In this document: positions 47,613 to 57,002 of the stretch, one piece after another
Numbering within the stretch: position 1 is the stretch's first letter
Layout: each line of letters begins with the position of its first letter
Source of the DNA: Streptomyces sp. NBC_01591
Lineage (GTDB): Bacteria; Actinomycetota; Actinomycetes; Streptomycetales; Streptomycetaceae
DNA length: 64,000 nt
Direction: 5' to 3'
NCBI RefSeq assembly: GCF_035918155.1
Contig: NZ_CP109327.1
Span: 8,556,001 to 8,620,000, forward strand
The notes under the pieces: model-generated
The model's database searches: none
Seen by the model: only the letters and a program-made list of their open reading frames with translations
Told to the model about the DNA's origin: nothing
Program-made: the position numbers and the translations under genes

Positions 47613-50600
47613 ATGCACAGCAAGCGACGCCTCACCGAGCAGCGGCTCTACCGGGTGCTGAACCAGCGCATCCGGCCCGCGGTCCACGCCCGCACCGTCC
47701 CGGTCGAGATCGCGATCTGGAGCGTGCCGGGCGAGCCGGTCCCCGTGGCCGACGGCCTGGCCGCACCGTACGAACCCGTGGCGCTCGGGCACCGGTGGGG
47801 GCCGCCCTGGTCCACGAGCTGGTTCAGGATCAGCGGCAGGGTTCCGCAGGAGTGGGCCGGCCTGCGGGTCGAGGCGGTCATCGACCTCGGCTTCAACGTC
47901 ACCGGCGCGGGCTTCTCCACCGAGGGCCTGGTCTACCGGGCGGACGGCAGCGTGGTGAAGGCCCTCAACCCCCGCAACGCCTACATCCCGGTCGCCGATC
48001 CGGCGGTCGGCGGCGAGGAGTTCACCTTCTACGTCGAGGCCGCCGCCAACCCGAACCTGAACGATGACCACGTCCCGTCCCGGACCGGGGACCGGCCCTC
48101 CTGGATGACGGGAGTCGGCTCCGAGAGCGCACCCTTGTACCAGCTGCTCCGACTGGAGTTGGCGGTCTTCGACGCACAGGTGTGGGAACTCGCCCAGGAC
48201 CTGGACGTCCTCGGGGGGCTCATGCGCGAACTGCCCGAGGCCGACCCGCGCCGCTGGCAGCTCCTGCACACCATCGAGCGGGCCCTGGACGCGGTCGACC
48301 TGCAGGACATCGCCGGCAGCGCCACCGCCGCCCGCGAGGTGCTGCGCCCGGCGTTCGCCGCCCCCGCGGCCGCCAGCGCCCACCGCTTGTCCGCCGTCGG
48401 ACACGCCCATATCGACACCGCCTGGCTGTGGCCGCTGCGCGAGACCGTCCGCAAGGTCGCCAGGACGCTCTCCAACGTCACCCATCTCATGGACGACCAC
48501 CCGGGCTTCCTATTCGCCATGTCCCAGGCCCAGCAGCTGGCCTGGCTCAAGGAGCACCGCCCCGAGGTCTACGGCCGGGTCCAGGAGAAGGCGAAGAAGG
48601 GGCAGTTCCTCCCCGTCGGCAGTCTGTGGGTGGAACCAGACACCAACATCACCGGCGGCGAGGCCCTCGCCCGGCAGCTGATCCATGGAAAGCGCTTCTA
48701 CCTCGAGGAGTTCGGCGTCGAGACCGAGGAAATGTGGCTGCCCGACACCTTCGGCTACAACGCGGCCATGCCGCAGCTGATGAAACTGGCCGGGGTCCGG
48801 TGGTTCCTCACCCAGAAGATCTCCTGGAACACCACCAACAAGTTCCCGCACCACACCTTCTGGTGGGAGGGCATCGACGGCACCAGGATCTTCAGCCACT
48901 TCCCGCCGGTCGACACCTACAACGCCGAGATCACCGGCGCCGAACTCGCCCATGCCGTCGGCAACTTCCAGGACAAGGAGGCAGCCAACAGCTCGCTGCT
49001 CCCGTTCGGCTACGGAGACGGCGGCGGCGGCCCCACCCGGGAGATGCTGGCCCGGGCCGAGCGTCTCGTCGACCTGGAGGGCTCGGCCAGGGTCGTCATC
49101 GAGAGCCCCGCGGACTTCTTTGAGCGGGCACATGCCGAATACCCCGACGCGCCGGTGTGGCAGGGGGAGCTGTACCTGGAGTTCCACCGCGGCACGCTGA
49201 CCAGCCAGCTGAGGACCAAGCAGGGCAACCGGCGCAGTGAGCACCTGCTGCGAGAGGCCGAGCTGTGGTCGGCGACCGCCGCCGTGCGCACCGGATTCGC
49301 GTACCCTTACCAGGCGCTGGACCGGCTGTGGAAGACGGTCCTGTTGCACCAGTTCCACGACATCCTGCCCGGCTCCTCCATCGCCTGGGTGCACCGGGAG
49401 GCGGAGCAGACCTACGCCGCCGTCACCGCCGAGCTGTGCGCGATCACGGACGCCGCCCAGCGCGCCCTGGCCGGCGAGGGCAACCTGCCAGTGGTCTTCA
49501 ACGCTGCTCCGTTCGCCCGCGACGGTGTCCCCGCCCTCGGCGCCACGCTCCGGACCCGGCCGCAGGGCCGACCCGTCGCCCCGGTCCCCTGCCGGGACGG
49601 TTTCGTGCTGGACAACGGCCTGGTCCGCGTCCGGATCGATGCCCAGGGCCTGGTGACCTCGGCGTACGACATCGCGGCCGAACGCGAAGCGCTGGCCCCC
49701 GGCACCGCCGCCAACCTACTCCAGCTGCACCAGGACTTCCCCAACGAGTACGACGCCTGGGACATCGACGCTTTCTACCGCAATACCGTTCACAACCTCC
49801 TCGACGCCGACTCGGTCAGGGCAGAGGAAGGCGGTGTCCGGATCGTGCGGACCTTCGGTGACTCCTGCATCGAACAGCTGCTCTCCCTGTCCGAAGGCTC
49901 CCGGCGTCTGGACATCGACACCGAGATCGACTGGCACGAGAAGGAGAAGCTCCTCAAGGCCTCCTTCCCGCTCGACGTGCGGGCCGACGACTCCAGTGCG
50001 GAAATCCCCTTCGGACACGTCCGGCGCCCCACCCACACCAACACCAGCTGGGACGCCGCCAAGTTCGAGATCTGCGCCCACCGCTTCATGCACCTCGGCG
50101 AACGGGGGTGGGGCGCGGCTCTGGTCAACGACTCGACCTACGGACACGAGGTCACCCGGGACGTCCGCGCAGACGGCGGCACCACCACCACCGTCCGGCT
50201 CTCCCTGCTCCGCGCTCCCCGCTTCCCGGACCCGGATGCCGACCAGGGCCACCACCGCCTGCGCTACGGGTTCGTCATCGGCGCCGACATCGCCGATGCC
50301 GTCCGCGAGGGCTACGCGTTCAACCAGCAGGAACGCAGCCTTCCCGGCTCGACCGAGGTCCAACCGCTCGTCACCGCGGACAACGAGGCCGTCGTCATCG
50401 AGACGGTCAAACTTGCCGACGATCGTTCCGGCGACATCGTCGTACGCCTCTACGAGGCCCACGGCGGACGCGCACGAACCGTTCTGACCGCCGGCTTCCC
50501 GCTGGTGTCGGCGGCCGAGACTGATCTGCTGGAGCGCGAACTCGACCCGAGCGAGAACGTGGACGCCGTACAAGCGGACGGCCGAAGGGTGCTCCTGGCA

Positions 50601-50654
50601 CTCCGCCCGTTCCAGATCCTCACTCTCCGGCTGAGGCCCCGGACGGGTGACTGA
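47613..50654 (+). CDS. GH38 alpha-mannosidase
   Basis: A 1013-residue class II alpha-mannosidase. The zinc-binding GHAHIDTAWLWP (His264, Asp268) is followed by nucleophile Asp378 in LPDTFGYNAAMPQ, LTQKISWNTTNKFPHHTFWWEG and the C-terminal GH38 beta domains. Length and order fit the family. No signal peptide, so it is a cytosolic enzyme removing alpha-mannose from imported glycans. Together with GH35, GH36 and GH5 it suggests a mixed mannose- and galactose-containing glycan as the natural substrate. Confidence 0.93.
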   Translation: MHSKRRLTEQRLYRVLNQRIRPAVHARTVPVEIAIWSVPGEPVPVADGLAAPYEPVALGHRWGPPWSTSWFRISGRVPQEWAGLRVEAVIDLGFNVTGAGFSTEGLVYRADGSVVKALNPRNAYIPVADPAVGGEEFTFYVEAAANPNLNDDHVPSRTGDRPSWMTGVGSESAPLYQLLRLELAVFDAQVWELAQDLDVLGGLMRELPEADPRRWQLLHTIERALDAVDLQDIAGSATAAREVLRPAFAAPAAASAHRLSAVGHAHIDTAWLWPLRETVRKVARTLSNVTHLMDDHPGFLFAMSQAQQLAWLKEHRPEVYGRVQEKAKKGQFLPVGSLWVEPDTNITGGEALARQLIHGKRFYLEEFGVETEEMWLPDTFGYNAAMPQLMKLAGVRWFLTQKISWNTTNKFPHHTFWWEGIDGTRIFSHFPPVDTYNAEITGAELAHAVGNFQDKEAANSSLLPFGYGDGGGGPTREMLARAERLVDLEGSARVVIESPADFFERAHAEYPDAPVWQGELYLEFHRGTLTSQLRTKQGNRRSEHLLREAELWSATAAVRTGFAYPYQALDRLWKTVLLHQFHDILPGSSIAWVHREAEQTYAAVTAELCAITDAAQRALAGEGNLPVVFNAAPFARDGVPALGATLRTRPQGRPVAPVPCRDGFVLDNGLVRVRIDAQGLVTSAYDIAAEREALAPGTAANLLQLHQDFPNEYDAWDIDAFYRNTVHNLLDADSVRAEEGGVRIVRTFGDSCIEQLLSLSEGSRRLDIDTEIDWHEKEKLLKASFPLDVRADDSSAEIPFGHVRRPTHTNTSWDAAKFEICAHRFMHLGERGWGAALVNDSTYGHEVTRDVRADGGTTTTVRLSLLRAPRFPDPDADQGHHRLRYGFVIGADIADAVREGYAFNQQERSLPGSTEVQPLVTADNEAVVIETVKLADDRSGDIVVRLYEAHGGRARTVLTAGFPLVSAAETDLLERELDPSENVDAVQADGRRVLLALRPFQILTLRLRPRTGD

Positions 50655-50662
50655 CCGAGGCC

Positions 50663-50684
50663 CTCCGGGAATGGGACCCCGGAG
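50663..50684 (+). terminator. Hairpin after GH38 gene
   Basis: A 7-bp stem (ctccggg and cccggag) with an 8-nt loop, 9 bp beyond the mannosidase stop. Likely an attenuating terminator before the HAD gene. Confidence 0.5.
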
Positions 50685-50738
50685 CCACCGACCCTACGAG
50701 TGATCAATCAAGCCATGACCAAAGAAGGTAGGACCGCC

Positions 50739-51410
50739 GTGCCTGTACTTCCCGCAGCTGTCCTGTTCGACATGGACGGCACGCTGGTCGACACAGAGCA
50801 TCTCTGGCTCCAGACCACGGCCGAACTCGCCGCCGGCCTCGGCCACACCCTCACCGAGGAGGACCTGCCCGAGGTGCTCGGCCGCGCTGTCGACCACACC
50901 GCCGCCCACCTGTGCCGCATGACCCGGACCAGCTTCACCGCGAACGCCTTGGCCGAGATCCTCAGCGACACGTTCAGCAGCAAGGTCGCCGCCGAGGTCG
51001 TCCCCCGGCCCGGCGCACTGGCGCTGCTCGCCGAACTGGGCGATGCCGCCGTGCCTACCGCGCTGGTTTCGGCCTCCCCTCGCCGCGTAGTGGACCTGGT
51101 CCTCGGCAGCCTCGGCGATCACTGGTTCACCGTCACTCTCGCCGCTGAGGACACCGAGCGCACCAAGCCCGACCCCGCCCCCTACCTGGCCGCCGCCGAT
51201 CGACTCGGGTTGGACCCTGCGGCCTGCGTGGCCGTCGAGGACACTCCGACCGGGGTCGCCTCCGCGCGCGCGGCCGGTTGCTCGGTGCTGGCCGTTCCCT
51301 CAGCTGTGCCGATCGCCAAGGCCGAACGGATCACCTTGCTGGACAGCCTCGAGCAGGCCGACCTGGCGCTGCTGTCCACGCTGATCGTGCCGACGACGCC
51401 GACCGCCTGA
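50739..51410 (+). CDS. HAD-family sugar-phosphate phosphatase/phosphoglucomutase
   Basis: About 223 residues of HAD subfamily IA. Motif I FDMDGTLVDTEH, motif II VSASPRR, motif III Lys in RTKPDPAPY, motif IV VEDTPTGVASARAAG, all as in beta-phosphoglucomutase/2-deoxyglucose-6-phosphatase-like proteins. GTG 50739 follows aaggtagg at good spacing and is preferred over ATG 50715. As the last gene of the glycan locus it may dephosphorylate or isomerise a sugar phosphate; the exact substrate is not predictable. Confidence 0.88.
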   Translation: MPVLPAAVLFDMDGTLVDTEHLWLQTTAELAAGLGHTLTEEDLPEVLGRAVDHTAAHLCRMTRTSFTANALAEILSDTFSSKVAAEVVPRPGALALLAELGDAAVPTALVSASPRRVVDLVLGSLGDHWFTVTLAAEDTERTKPDPAPYLAAADRLGLDPAACVAVEDTPTGVASARAAGCSVLAVPSAVPIAKAERITLLDSLEQADLALLSTLIVPTTPTA

Positions 51411-51570
51411 TGCGGGCGTGGTCTCGGCCGTGCTGCGGGAGGTGAGGTAGCGCTCGGTGTCGAGGGCGGCGGCGCCGGTGCCGACGGCGGTGATGGCCTG
51501 GCGGTAGGTGCGGTCGACGACATCGTCGGCCGGGTTCGTACGGGTGGAACCAGCACCCCCTGCGGGACCG
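51411..51570 (-). pseudogene. Thioredoxin reductase C-terminal remnant
   Basis: The minus frame DDVVDRTYRQAITAVGTGAA, then LDTERYLTS, matches the conserved FAD-binding tail of TrxB (D-V-D-YRQAITAAG-GC-AA-D-ERYL). Only about 50 codons survive. In Streptomyces arsenic-resistance clusters such a reductase (ArsT) neighbours a flavoprotein whose own tail follows here. Confidence 0.6.
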
Positions 51571-51926
51571 TCCACCCGCACGGGGTGATGAAGGGGCTCT
51601 CCCACCCGGAGTAGGGCGTGTACCTGGTCGGTATGAAGCCCTACGGCCGCGCCCCCACCTTCCTCGCTCTCACCGGCTGCGAGCAGGCCCGCGCCGTCGC
51701 CGCCGCACTTGCCGATGACCACGAAGCCGCCGAACGCGTCGAACTCGTCCTGCCCGAGATAGGCGTTTGCTGCGGCGTGGGACTCTTCGACCAGCCCGAC
51801 ACCGACCAGGCGACCGAGGACGGCTGCTGCGCCCCGGCCACCGCCCCGCAGCTGGTCCAGCTCGGCACCACGGCTGCTGCACCCACGGCCAACGAGCAGT
51901 CCACGGGCGGTTGCTGCGGCCCGTGA
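51569..51926 (+). pseudogene. Arsenic-cluster-type flavoprotein C-terminal remnant
   Basis: VTVHPHGVMKGLSHPE, an in-frame TAG, then VYLVGMKPYGRAPTFLALTG, EAAERVELVLPEIGVC and a cysteine-rich end (VCCGVG, DGCCAPA, GGCCGP). This resembles the C-terminus of the FAD-dependent monooxygenase-like proteins (ArsO type) found in actinobacterial ars operons. About 115 codons remain, and the FAD- and NADPH-binding domains are missing. From the GTG at 51618 the tail is open to 51926. Confidence 0.55.
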
Positions 51927-52152
51927 CCGACCTCAACACCCGCAGACGGGGCCGTGACCGGAGCAGGGGGCCGGTCGCGGCCCCGCGCCGCCTTGCCACG
52001 CTCTGCCTGACGCAGATCACCAGCCGAAGGGACAAGACCACGGCCTATGCCTCTCTGCGGCCAGTCCAGCAGGCGGAAGAGTTCAGGACCCGGTCCCTCA
52101 GCACATCACGGACTCTGCATGTTCATCCGGATGCGGCCAAGTGCGTTCGTGT

Positions 52153-52181
52153 ACCCCGACACAGATGGTCTGTGCCGGGGT
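52153..52181 (-). terminator. Hairpin terminator of GNAT gene
   Basis: A 13-bp stem with one A-C mismatch (accccgacacaga, loop tgg, tctgtgccggggt), 12 bp beyond the stop of the minus-strand acetyltransferase gene. Confidence 0.7.
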
Positions 52182-52193
52182 GGGTGCCTGGGG

Positions 52194-52736
52194 TTACAGA
52201 GCGGTGAGGAGCATGAGGACCTCGTCGTGGTCCTTGCCGTCCGTGAGGCGGAGGGCGCCGGGCCAGCGGCCTGTCTCTTTCCAGCCCAGCCGCCCGTAGG
52301 AGGTTTCCAGGCCGATGCCGCCGCGAGCGGCGAGGTGGAGTTGTTCCAGGTCCATCTCGTCGCGGGCGATGCGGCGTACTTCGTTCATCAGGGCGGCGCC
52401 GATGCCCTGTCCTCGCATGGTGGTGCGGGTCTGGACGTGGTGGAGGGTGCCCCAGTGGGAGATGAGTGCCCAGGGGTCGCGGCGCAGGCTGAGCCATCCG
52501 GCGAGCTGTCCGCCGAGGTGGGCGGTCAGCAAGCGGCTGGTTCTCGTATCGAGGCTGTTGATGACGGTCTCCAGGGCGGAAGCGGCCTCGGCGGTCTCCA
52601 CCGGCGGGAAGGGGAATCCGGCTGCGCCGCCCGCGTTGGTCACTTCCACCCAGCATTCGGTCAGGGCCTGCCGCAGGTCAGGGGTGACCTGGCCGGCAGA
52701 GGTGTACTGCGTGAAGACGGGGGCGGGGATGGTCAC
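52194..52736 (-). CDS. GNAT-family N-acetyltransferase
   Basis: A 180-residue GNAT protein. Strand beta4 and motif A are in GTLHHVQTRTTMRGQGIGAALM (acetyl-CoA loop RGQGIG), followed by LEQLHLAARGGIGLETSYGR and RLGWKETGRW (motif B). GTG 52736 follows aaggagagcat and is chosen; the open frame extends upstream only through the CDF gene shadow. The substrate is unknown; family members in Streptomyces acetylate small amines or antibiotics. It is 44 bp from the CDF gene on the same strand and probably co-transcribed. Confidence 0.85.
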   Translation of the reverse strand: MTIPAPVFTQYTSAGQVTPDLRQALTECWVEVTNAGGAAGFPFPPVETAEAASALETVINSLDTRTSRLLTAHLGGQLAGWLSLRRDPWALISHWGTLHHVQTRTTMRGQGIGAALMNEVRRIARDEMDLEQLHLAARGGIGLETSYGRLGWKETGRWPGALRLTDGKDHDEVLMLLTAL

Positions 52737-52780
52737 ATGCTCTCCTTGTGGCTCGGAAAGTGGCGGATTGGCCGTTGGTG

Positions 52781-53929
52781 TCAGGCGGCAGTGTGGTGGG
52801 CCAGCAGGTGGTGCGGGTCGCGCTCGCCCGTGTCGGGCTCGACGTCGGTATGGATGACGGCGGCGGCCAGCTTCGGGACGGCGTGCAGGAGCGCGTGCTC
52901 GGCCTCGACCGCGATGTGGTGTCCGGCCCGGACGTTGAGGTGGCCGTCGATGACGATGTCCGCCTCTGCGCGCAGGCGGTGGCCGATCCAGCGCAGCCGC
53001 AGCCCGCCGACCTCCCGCACGCCGGGCACCTGGCGCAGAGCGGTCTCGGCCGCGTCGACGAGGGCGGGATCGACGGCGTCCATCACACGGCGGAAGATCT
53101 CCCGGGCCGCGTCGCGCAGGACCAGCAGGATCGCCGCGGTGATCAGCAGCCCGACTACGGGGTCGGCGAGCCGCCAGCCCAGTGCGGCGCCGCCGGCGCT
53201 GAGGAGCACGGCCAGCGACGTGTATCCGTCGGTGCGGGCGTGCAGGCCGTCGGCGACCAGCGCGGCCGACCCGATCTGGCGGCCGACCCTGATGCGGTAG
53301 CGGGCCACCCACTCGTTCCCGATGAACCCGGTCACGGCCGCAGCCGCGACCACCCACAGGTGCTGCATCTCGCGCGGGTCGACCAGCCGGTCGATGGCGG
53401 TCCAGGCGGCGAAGACGGCGGAGGCGGCGATGGTGGCCATGATGACGATGCCCGCCAGGTCCTCGGCGCGGCCGTATCCGTAGGTGAAGCGGCGGGTCGC
53501 GGCGCGGCGGCCCAGAAGGAAGGCGATGCCCAGCGGGACGGCGGTCAGCGCATCGGCGGCGTTGTGCACGGTGTCGCCCAGCAGTGCGACCGAACCGGAG
53601 ATCACGACAATCACCGCCTGCGCGAGGGCGGTGACGCCCAGGACGGCCAGGGAGACCCACAGCGCACGCATCCCCCGCGCCGAGGACTCCAGCGCCGCGT
53701 CCAGTTTGTCGGCCGACTCGTGGGAGTGCGGCACCAGAAGATGCCCGGCCCGATGCCGCAGCCGGGCGAGCCGTCCGCCTTCCTGACCGTGCGCGAGGCC
53801 GTGAGGGTGGTGCCCGTCCTGGTGGTCGGGGTGGGGGTGGTGGCCGTGGTCGTGGCTCACGTGTTCCTCCTCGTGCGAGTGCGCGGGCAGGGCGAAGCCG
53901 CCCCCCCGGTGGACATGGGAGCAGCACAC
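52781..53929 (-). CDS. CDF-family metal cation exporter
   Basis: A 382-residue cation diffusion facilitator with a His-rich cytosolic N-terminus (HSHEEEHVSHDHGHHPHPD and further His clusters). Six membrane helices carry metal-site motifs DTVHNAADAL (helix 2) and DGLHARTDGY (helix 5). A C-terminal cytoplasmic ferredoxin-like domain (HLNVRAGHHIAVEAEHALL) follows. The two HxxxD sites fit Zn2+/Cd2+/Co2+ exporters such as CzcD or ZitB; proton antiport drives efflux. It is divergent from an ArsR/SmtB-type repressor across about 16 bp, so it is almost certainly that repressor's target. Confidence 0.92.
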   Translation of the reverse strand: MCCSHVHRGGGFALPAHSHEEEHVSHDHGHHPHPDHQDGHHPHGLAHGQEGGRLARLRHRAGHLLVPHSHESADKLDAALESSARGMRALWVSLAVLGVTALAQAVIVVISGSVALLGDTVHNAADALTAVPLGIAFLLGRRAATRRFTYGYGRAEDLAGIVIMATIAASAVFAAWTAIDRLVDPREMQHLWVVAAAAVTGFIGNEWVARYRIRVGRQIGSAALVADGLHARTDGYTSLAVLLSAGGAALGWRLADPVVGLLITAAILLVLRDAAREIFRRVMDAVDPALVDAAETALRQVPGVREVGGLRLRWIGHRLRAEADIVIDGHLNVRAGHHIAVEAEHALLHAVPKLAAAVIHTDVEPDTGERDPHHLLAHHTAA

Positions 53930-53937
53930 CCTCCATT

Positions 53938-53955
53938 ATGTGCGTATGAGCGCAC
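53938..53955. promoter_or_regulatory. Candidate ArsR operator over start codon
   Basis: GTGCG (53940-53944) and CGCAC (53951-53955) form an inverted repeat that surrounds the ArsR ATG at 53946. Being in the very short CDF/ArsR intergenic region, binding here would block both genes. It departs from the consensus SmtB 12-2-12 site, so the assignment is tentative. Confidence 0.4.
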
Positions 53956-54305
53956 GCACGCACCTATCAACTGCGCATGATGCGCACCCGCACAACCCCG
54001 GTGAGGAACAGTTCTCCCTCGCCGCCGAGATCCTCGCCCTCCTCGCCGACCGCACCCGACTCACCCTGCTGCACGCTCTCGCCCAGCAGGAAGCGGACGT
54101 CACCACACTGACCGAAGCATGCGGCGCCCAGCGCCCCGCCGTCAGCCAGCATCTGGCCCGCCTGCGACTGAGCGGCCTGGTCCGCACACGCAAGGAAGGC
54201 CGCCGCGTCATCTACACCCTGGCCGACGGACACCTGCGCCGCGTCGTGGACGAAGCACTGAACCTGGCCGACCACCAGCTCACCAACCGGCCCGCGCACG
54301 ACTGA
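53946..54305 (+). CDS. ArsR/SmtB-family metal-responsive repressor
   Basis: About 119 residues. ArsR winged helix: LAAEILALLADRTRLTLLHAL, recognition helix QRPAVSQHLARLRLSGLVRTR, wing RKEGRRVIYTLAD. A His-rich start (HLSTAHDAHPHNPGEE) and a C-terminal DEALNLADHQL helix with Asp and His at alpha5-type metal positions suggest zinc or nickel/cobalt sensing. GTG 53940 is an alternative start two codons upstream. Divergent from the CDF exporter; it would release DNA when metal binds. Confidence 0.9.
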   Translation: MSARTHLSTAHDAHPHNPGEEQFSLAAEILALLADRTRLTLLHALAQQEADVTTLTEACGAQRPAVSQHLARLRLSGLVRTRKEGRRVIYTLADGHLRRVVDEALNLADHQLTNRPAHD

Positions 54306-54307
54306 AA

Positions 54308-54680
54308 ACGCCGAGCTTTCCTCGATGTGGTCTGTTGCGCTGGCAGTTCGACCTGACCTGGTCGTTGTTCGAGTACCACCTGGAGCGTCTGGAGCCCAGG
54401 GACGTCCTGTGGGAGCCGACTGCTGAGTGCCGGACCGTTCGCCAGGACATCGAGGGCAACTGGGATCCGGACTGGGGAGACAAAGCCGGATCCGGTGCCG
54501 GTCCCCACTGTCGGCTGGGTGAGCTGGCACCTGGGATGGTGGCTGATCGTGGCCACTGACCCGTGCGCGTCCGGACACCTCGAGAGCGGGCGGGCATCGC
54601 GTGGCCGGGGGACACGACGCCCGCCCACTTCCTCTGCCGCCTGCCCACCGCGTCCTCGGTGTACGCATCCGCACTCATCC
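54308..54680 (+). pseudogene. DinB-family protein, frameshifted
   Basis: RWQFDLTWSLFEYHLERLEP, then VLWEPTAECRTVRQDIEGNW in one frame. The conserved continuation VPVPTVGWVSWHLGWWLIV is in a second frame from about 54490. ERAGIAWPGDTTP is in a third from about 54580. Together they are the actinobacterial DinB/MDMPI four-helix protein with its WHLGWW metal-site segment. Two indels and loss of the last part make it non-functional. Family members act in mycothiol- or bacillithiol-dependent metabolism or are uncharacterised. Confidence 0.7.
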
Positions 54681-56127
54681 CACCCGTCCAGATGCCCAGC
54701 GCATGCCGAGTTGGTCGAGTTCGGCTCGGCGTTCCGCGCTGAGCTTGTCGGCGCGTTTGCGGGTGTTGTCGAGCCATGTGCCGAGCTTGACGACCACGAC
54801 CCTTCCAGCACCTGCCTGACAGCCCGCCAAGCCCGCTTCCGTCCCCACCTGCTCGACGTGCTTACGGGGTACCCGCAAGTGCCCCTCGCGGGCGTGGAAC
54901 TGCCGTGCCGCACGCAGGTTGAGGGCCCACTTGTCGTCTTGCGTCCGTTTCACCGGCCGTTCTGCTTCCTCGGCGGGTTCGATCCCGAGGACGTTCTCCA
55001 GCAGCCACTGCTGTGCGGGAAGGAGCTGTTCCCACCCGAGCCGCTGCGCCGCGACCCATCGCCCGAGGTCCTCGCCCTGCACGATCACTTTGCCGACCAC
55101 CACCGGCAAGGCCCCGCCGTCCTGGAGGAGGTTCTGGATGAGCCGGAAACAGCGTTGCCATCCCGATGTCCCATACCGGGCACCAGCCCGGATCGATCTC
55201 CTCCAGCGCCGCTCGCCGCGCTTCGGTCAAGGCACCCGCACTGTTTTCGACGGGGAGGCCGGCCTGCCGACGTTGCGCGTTCTGATCTGCTGCCCGGGCG
55301 GCGTATCGCTGGTTCTTGACCCAGGTCCCGACCGGGTATCCGTCCCATGCCGCGGTCGTGGGTGGCAGCAGGTGTCCGTGCGCCGTGGCCCAGGCGCGGG
55401 CGGCTGTGAGGCCTTCTTCGAACGCGACGTCCTGGTGGGACCACACCATGCCCAGCCCGTCGAGCTGTTTCACCCGCCCCGCATCCAGGCACCCTGCCTT
55501 GTGGGTTTTCCGCTGGTCGGCGAGCCAGGTCCCCAGCGGGAACCCGGCCGGCACCCAGGTATCGGGGGTGATGTAGTCGTACGGCACCCGCAACTGCGCT
55601 GCCCCGGTCTCCTTCACGTACCGTACGCACGCCTGGATACCGCGCCGCCAAAACGTGTTCTCGGGTTCGATGACCCGCAGCTTCACGAACTGGGCCAGCA
55701 GTGCCGGATCCCTGGGTGTGCTGAACTTCAGCAGCTCCCGCGCGGGCACGCTCGGCCCCCGCTCACCCTCCGGCTCTTCCCGCTCAGCCTCCGCTTCGCC
55801 TTCCTCGGCTCCCTCCGGGTGCCAACTCCCGCCCGGATACGGGGATCCGCGAGGTGTTCGATCGTTTCGGTGTCGTGCGCCCGCAGCGCCCCGAGGACCT
55901 TCGCGAGGGTTCCGTAGGCGTCCGAGGTCAGCATTTCGCCCGGTATTTCACCCGGAGCGAGGAATACCGGAACAATCAGAGAAGCAATCTTCCCTTCCCC
56001 GGGCTTGATTCGCAGGGCGCGACCGACCATTTGCACGATATCGATCATCGACCCCCGCGCATCGCAGAACGCGACGGAATCACAATTCGCCGTATCGACC
56101 CCCTCGCCCAGCACCTTCACCGTGGTG
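54675..56127 (-). pseudogene. DEAD-type helicase C-terminal half, frameshifted
   Basis: Minus strand, in order: helicase domain 2 (VKVLGEGVDTANCDSVAF, motif VI region MVGRALRIKPGEGKIASL) from about 56127; a shift near 55840; helicase-associated repeats (ARELLKFSTPRDPALLAQF, RVPYDYITPDTWVPAGFPLG, TAHGHLLPPTTAAWDGYPVG); a shift near 55165; then QRLGWEQLLPAQQWLLEN, ERPVKRTQDDKW and LRVPRKHVEQ to the end at 54675. The N-terminal ATPase domain with Walker A is absent. Intact relatives are about 850-900 residues, often on linear plasmids and chromosome ends. At least two indels plus the N-terminal loss make it dead. Confidence 0.8.
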
Positions 56128-56129
56128 AT

Positions 56130-56446
56130 CGGTGTCGTTTTGTCGGTGGGTGTTCGTCATCGTTTTGTCAGTGGCTCGGTGGTGTTTCCTGGCCGATGAT
56201 GCGGGGTGCTGGGTTCTGACAGCGGATGCCGATGAAGGACTGTCGTTCTTGCGGGGCGTGGTGGTCGGTTTGCTGCTGATCGCTACGAGGGTGGGGTGTT
56301 CGTGCTGGTCAGTGGTGTGGTGTGGGCGGGTGTCCGATCCCGGTGAAGGTGGCGAACGGACCGCTGATCACGGCGAGCCGGTGAAAGGTCGAATTGAGTG
56401 TGCGGCAGAGTGGATCTGTCCGTCTCCTCCGTGGCCGTCCGATGGG
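56130..56446. other. No gene seen
   Basis: GT-rich plus strand with tcgttttgtc occurring twice (about 56140 and 56160). The Trp/Val/Cys-rich frame across it has no family match. It marks the breakpoint where the helicase lost its N-terminal half. Confidence 0.4.
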
Positions 56447-56968
56447 TCAGCGGCCGGGGCGTGGTGCCGCGCGCATGGATTCGCGTGACGCGTCCAGGAA
56501 GGCACTGCGAGCTTTCCCTGCATTCCTGTACATGTCGCGATATATGTCGTAGTTGGGCCAGCCCGAGGTTCCGGATTTCGAGCGCACCGAAGATCCCAGG
56601 GCCTCCAGCGCCTCGGCAAGGTTGATGCACGCCTTGTCCACAAGCTCCGGGACGAGAAGCAGCACCCGCTCCAGGGGACGCTGCACACCTTCAGAGATCC
56701 GATCCACATGGGCCGCCGTACTCTCTTCGTGGTCCTCCCAGAAGCTGTCGCCCATCCGAGCTTCCTCATGCGCCGCTATTTCGTCGAAGTACTCTCCCTG
56801 GTCGATCTCCTCTTGGAATTCCTTCACCGCGGTGTCCCAGGCATCAAGGAGTGCAACGTATGCGTCCTGACGCTGTCCACGGAGCCACTGGCCGTGCTCA
56901 ACCGCAGCTTGGTCCCTGACCTGCCGCCGACCGAGGAAGAAGCCACTAACCACTCCCGCCAACGCCAC
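56447..56968 (-). CDS. Hypothetical membrane-anchored protein
   Basis: About 173 residues from GTG 56968: a single hydrophobic N-terminus MALAGVVSGFFLG, then an alpha-helical, acidic body (VALLDAWDTAVKEFQEEIDQ, FWEDHEESTAAHVDRISEGV) and a basic C-terminus (KARSAFLDASRESMRAAPRP). The pattern is that of an N-anchored helical protein of phage or genomic islands; no family recognised. The start is approximate, because the frame is open well upstream over helicase-fragment DNA. Confidence 0.45.
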   Translation of the reverse strand: MALAGVVSGFFLGRRQVRDQAAVEHGQWLRGQRQDAYVALLDAWDTAVKEFQEEIDQGEYFDEIAAHEEARMGDSFWEDHEESTAAHVDRISEGVQRPLERVLLLVPELVDKACINLAEALEALGSSVRSKSGTSGWPNYDIYRDMYRNAGKARSAFLDASRESMRAAPRPGR

Positions 56969-57002
56969 CCCCTCGCCTATCTGCTGCGCCGTCCCCGCGG
57001 GG

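Noticed and set aside
52194..53963. Single 589-codon protein joining GNAT with upstream sequence
   Set aside because: The upstream part is a shadow of the CDF exporter. A GTG with a ribosome binding site at 52736 starts the real GNAT domain.
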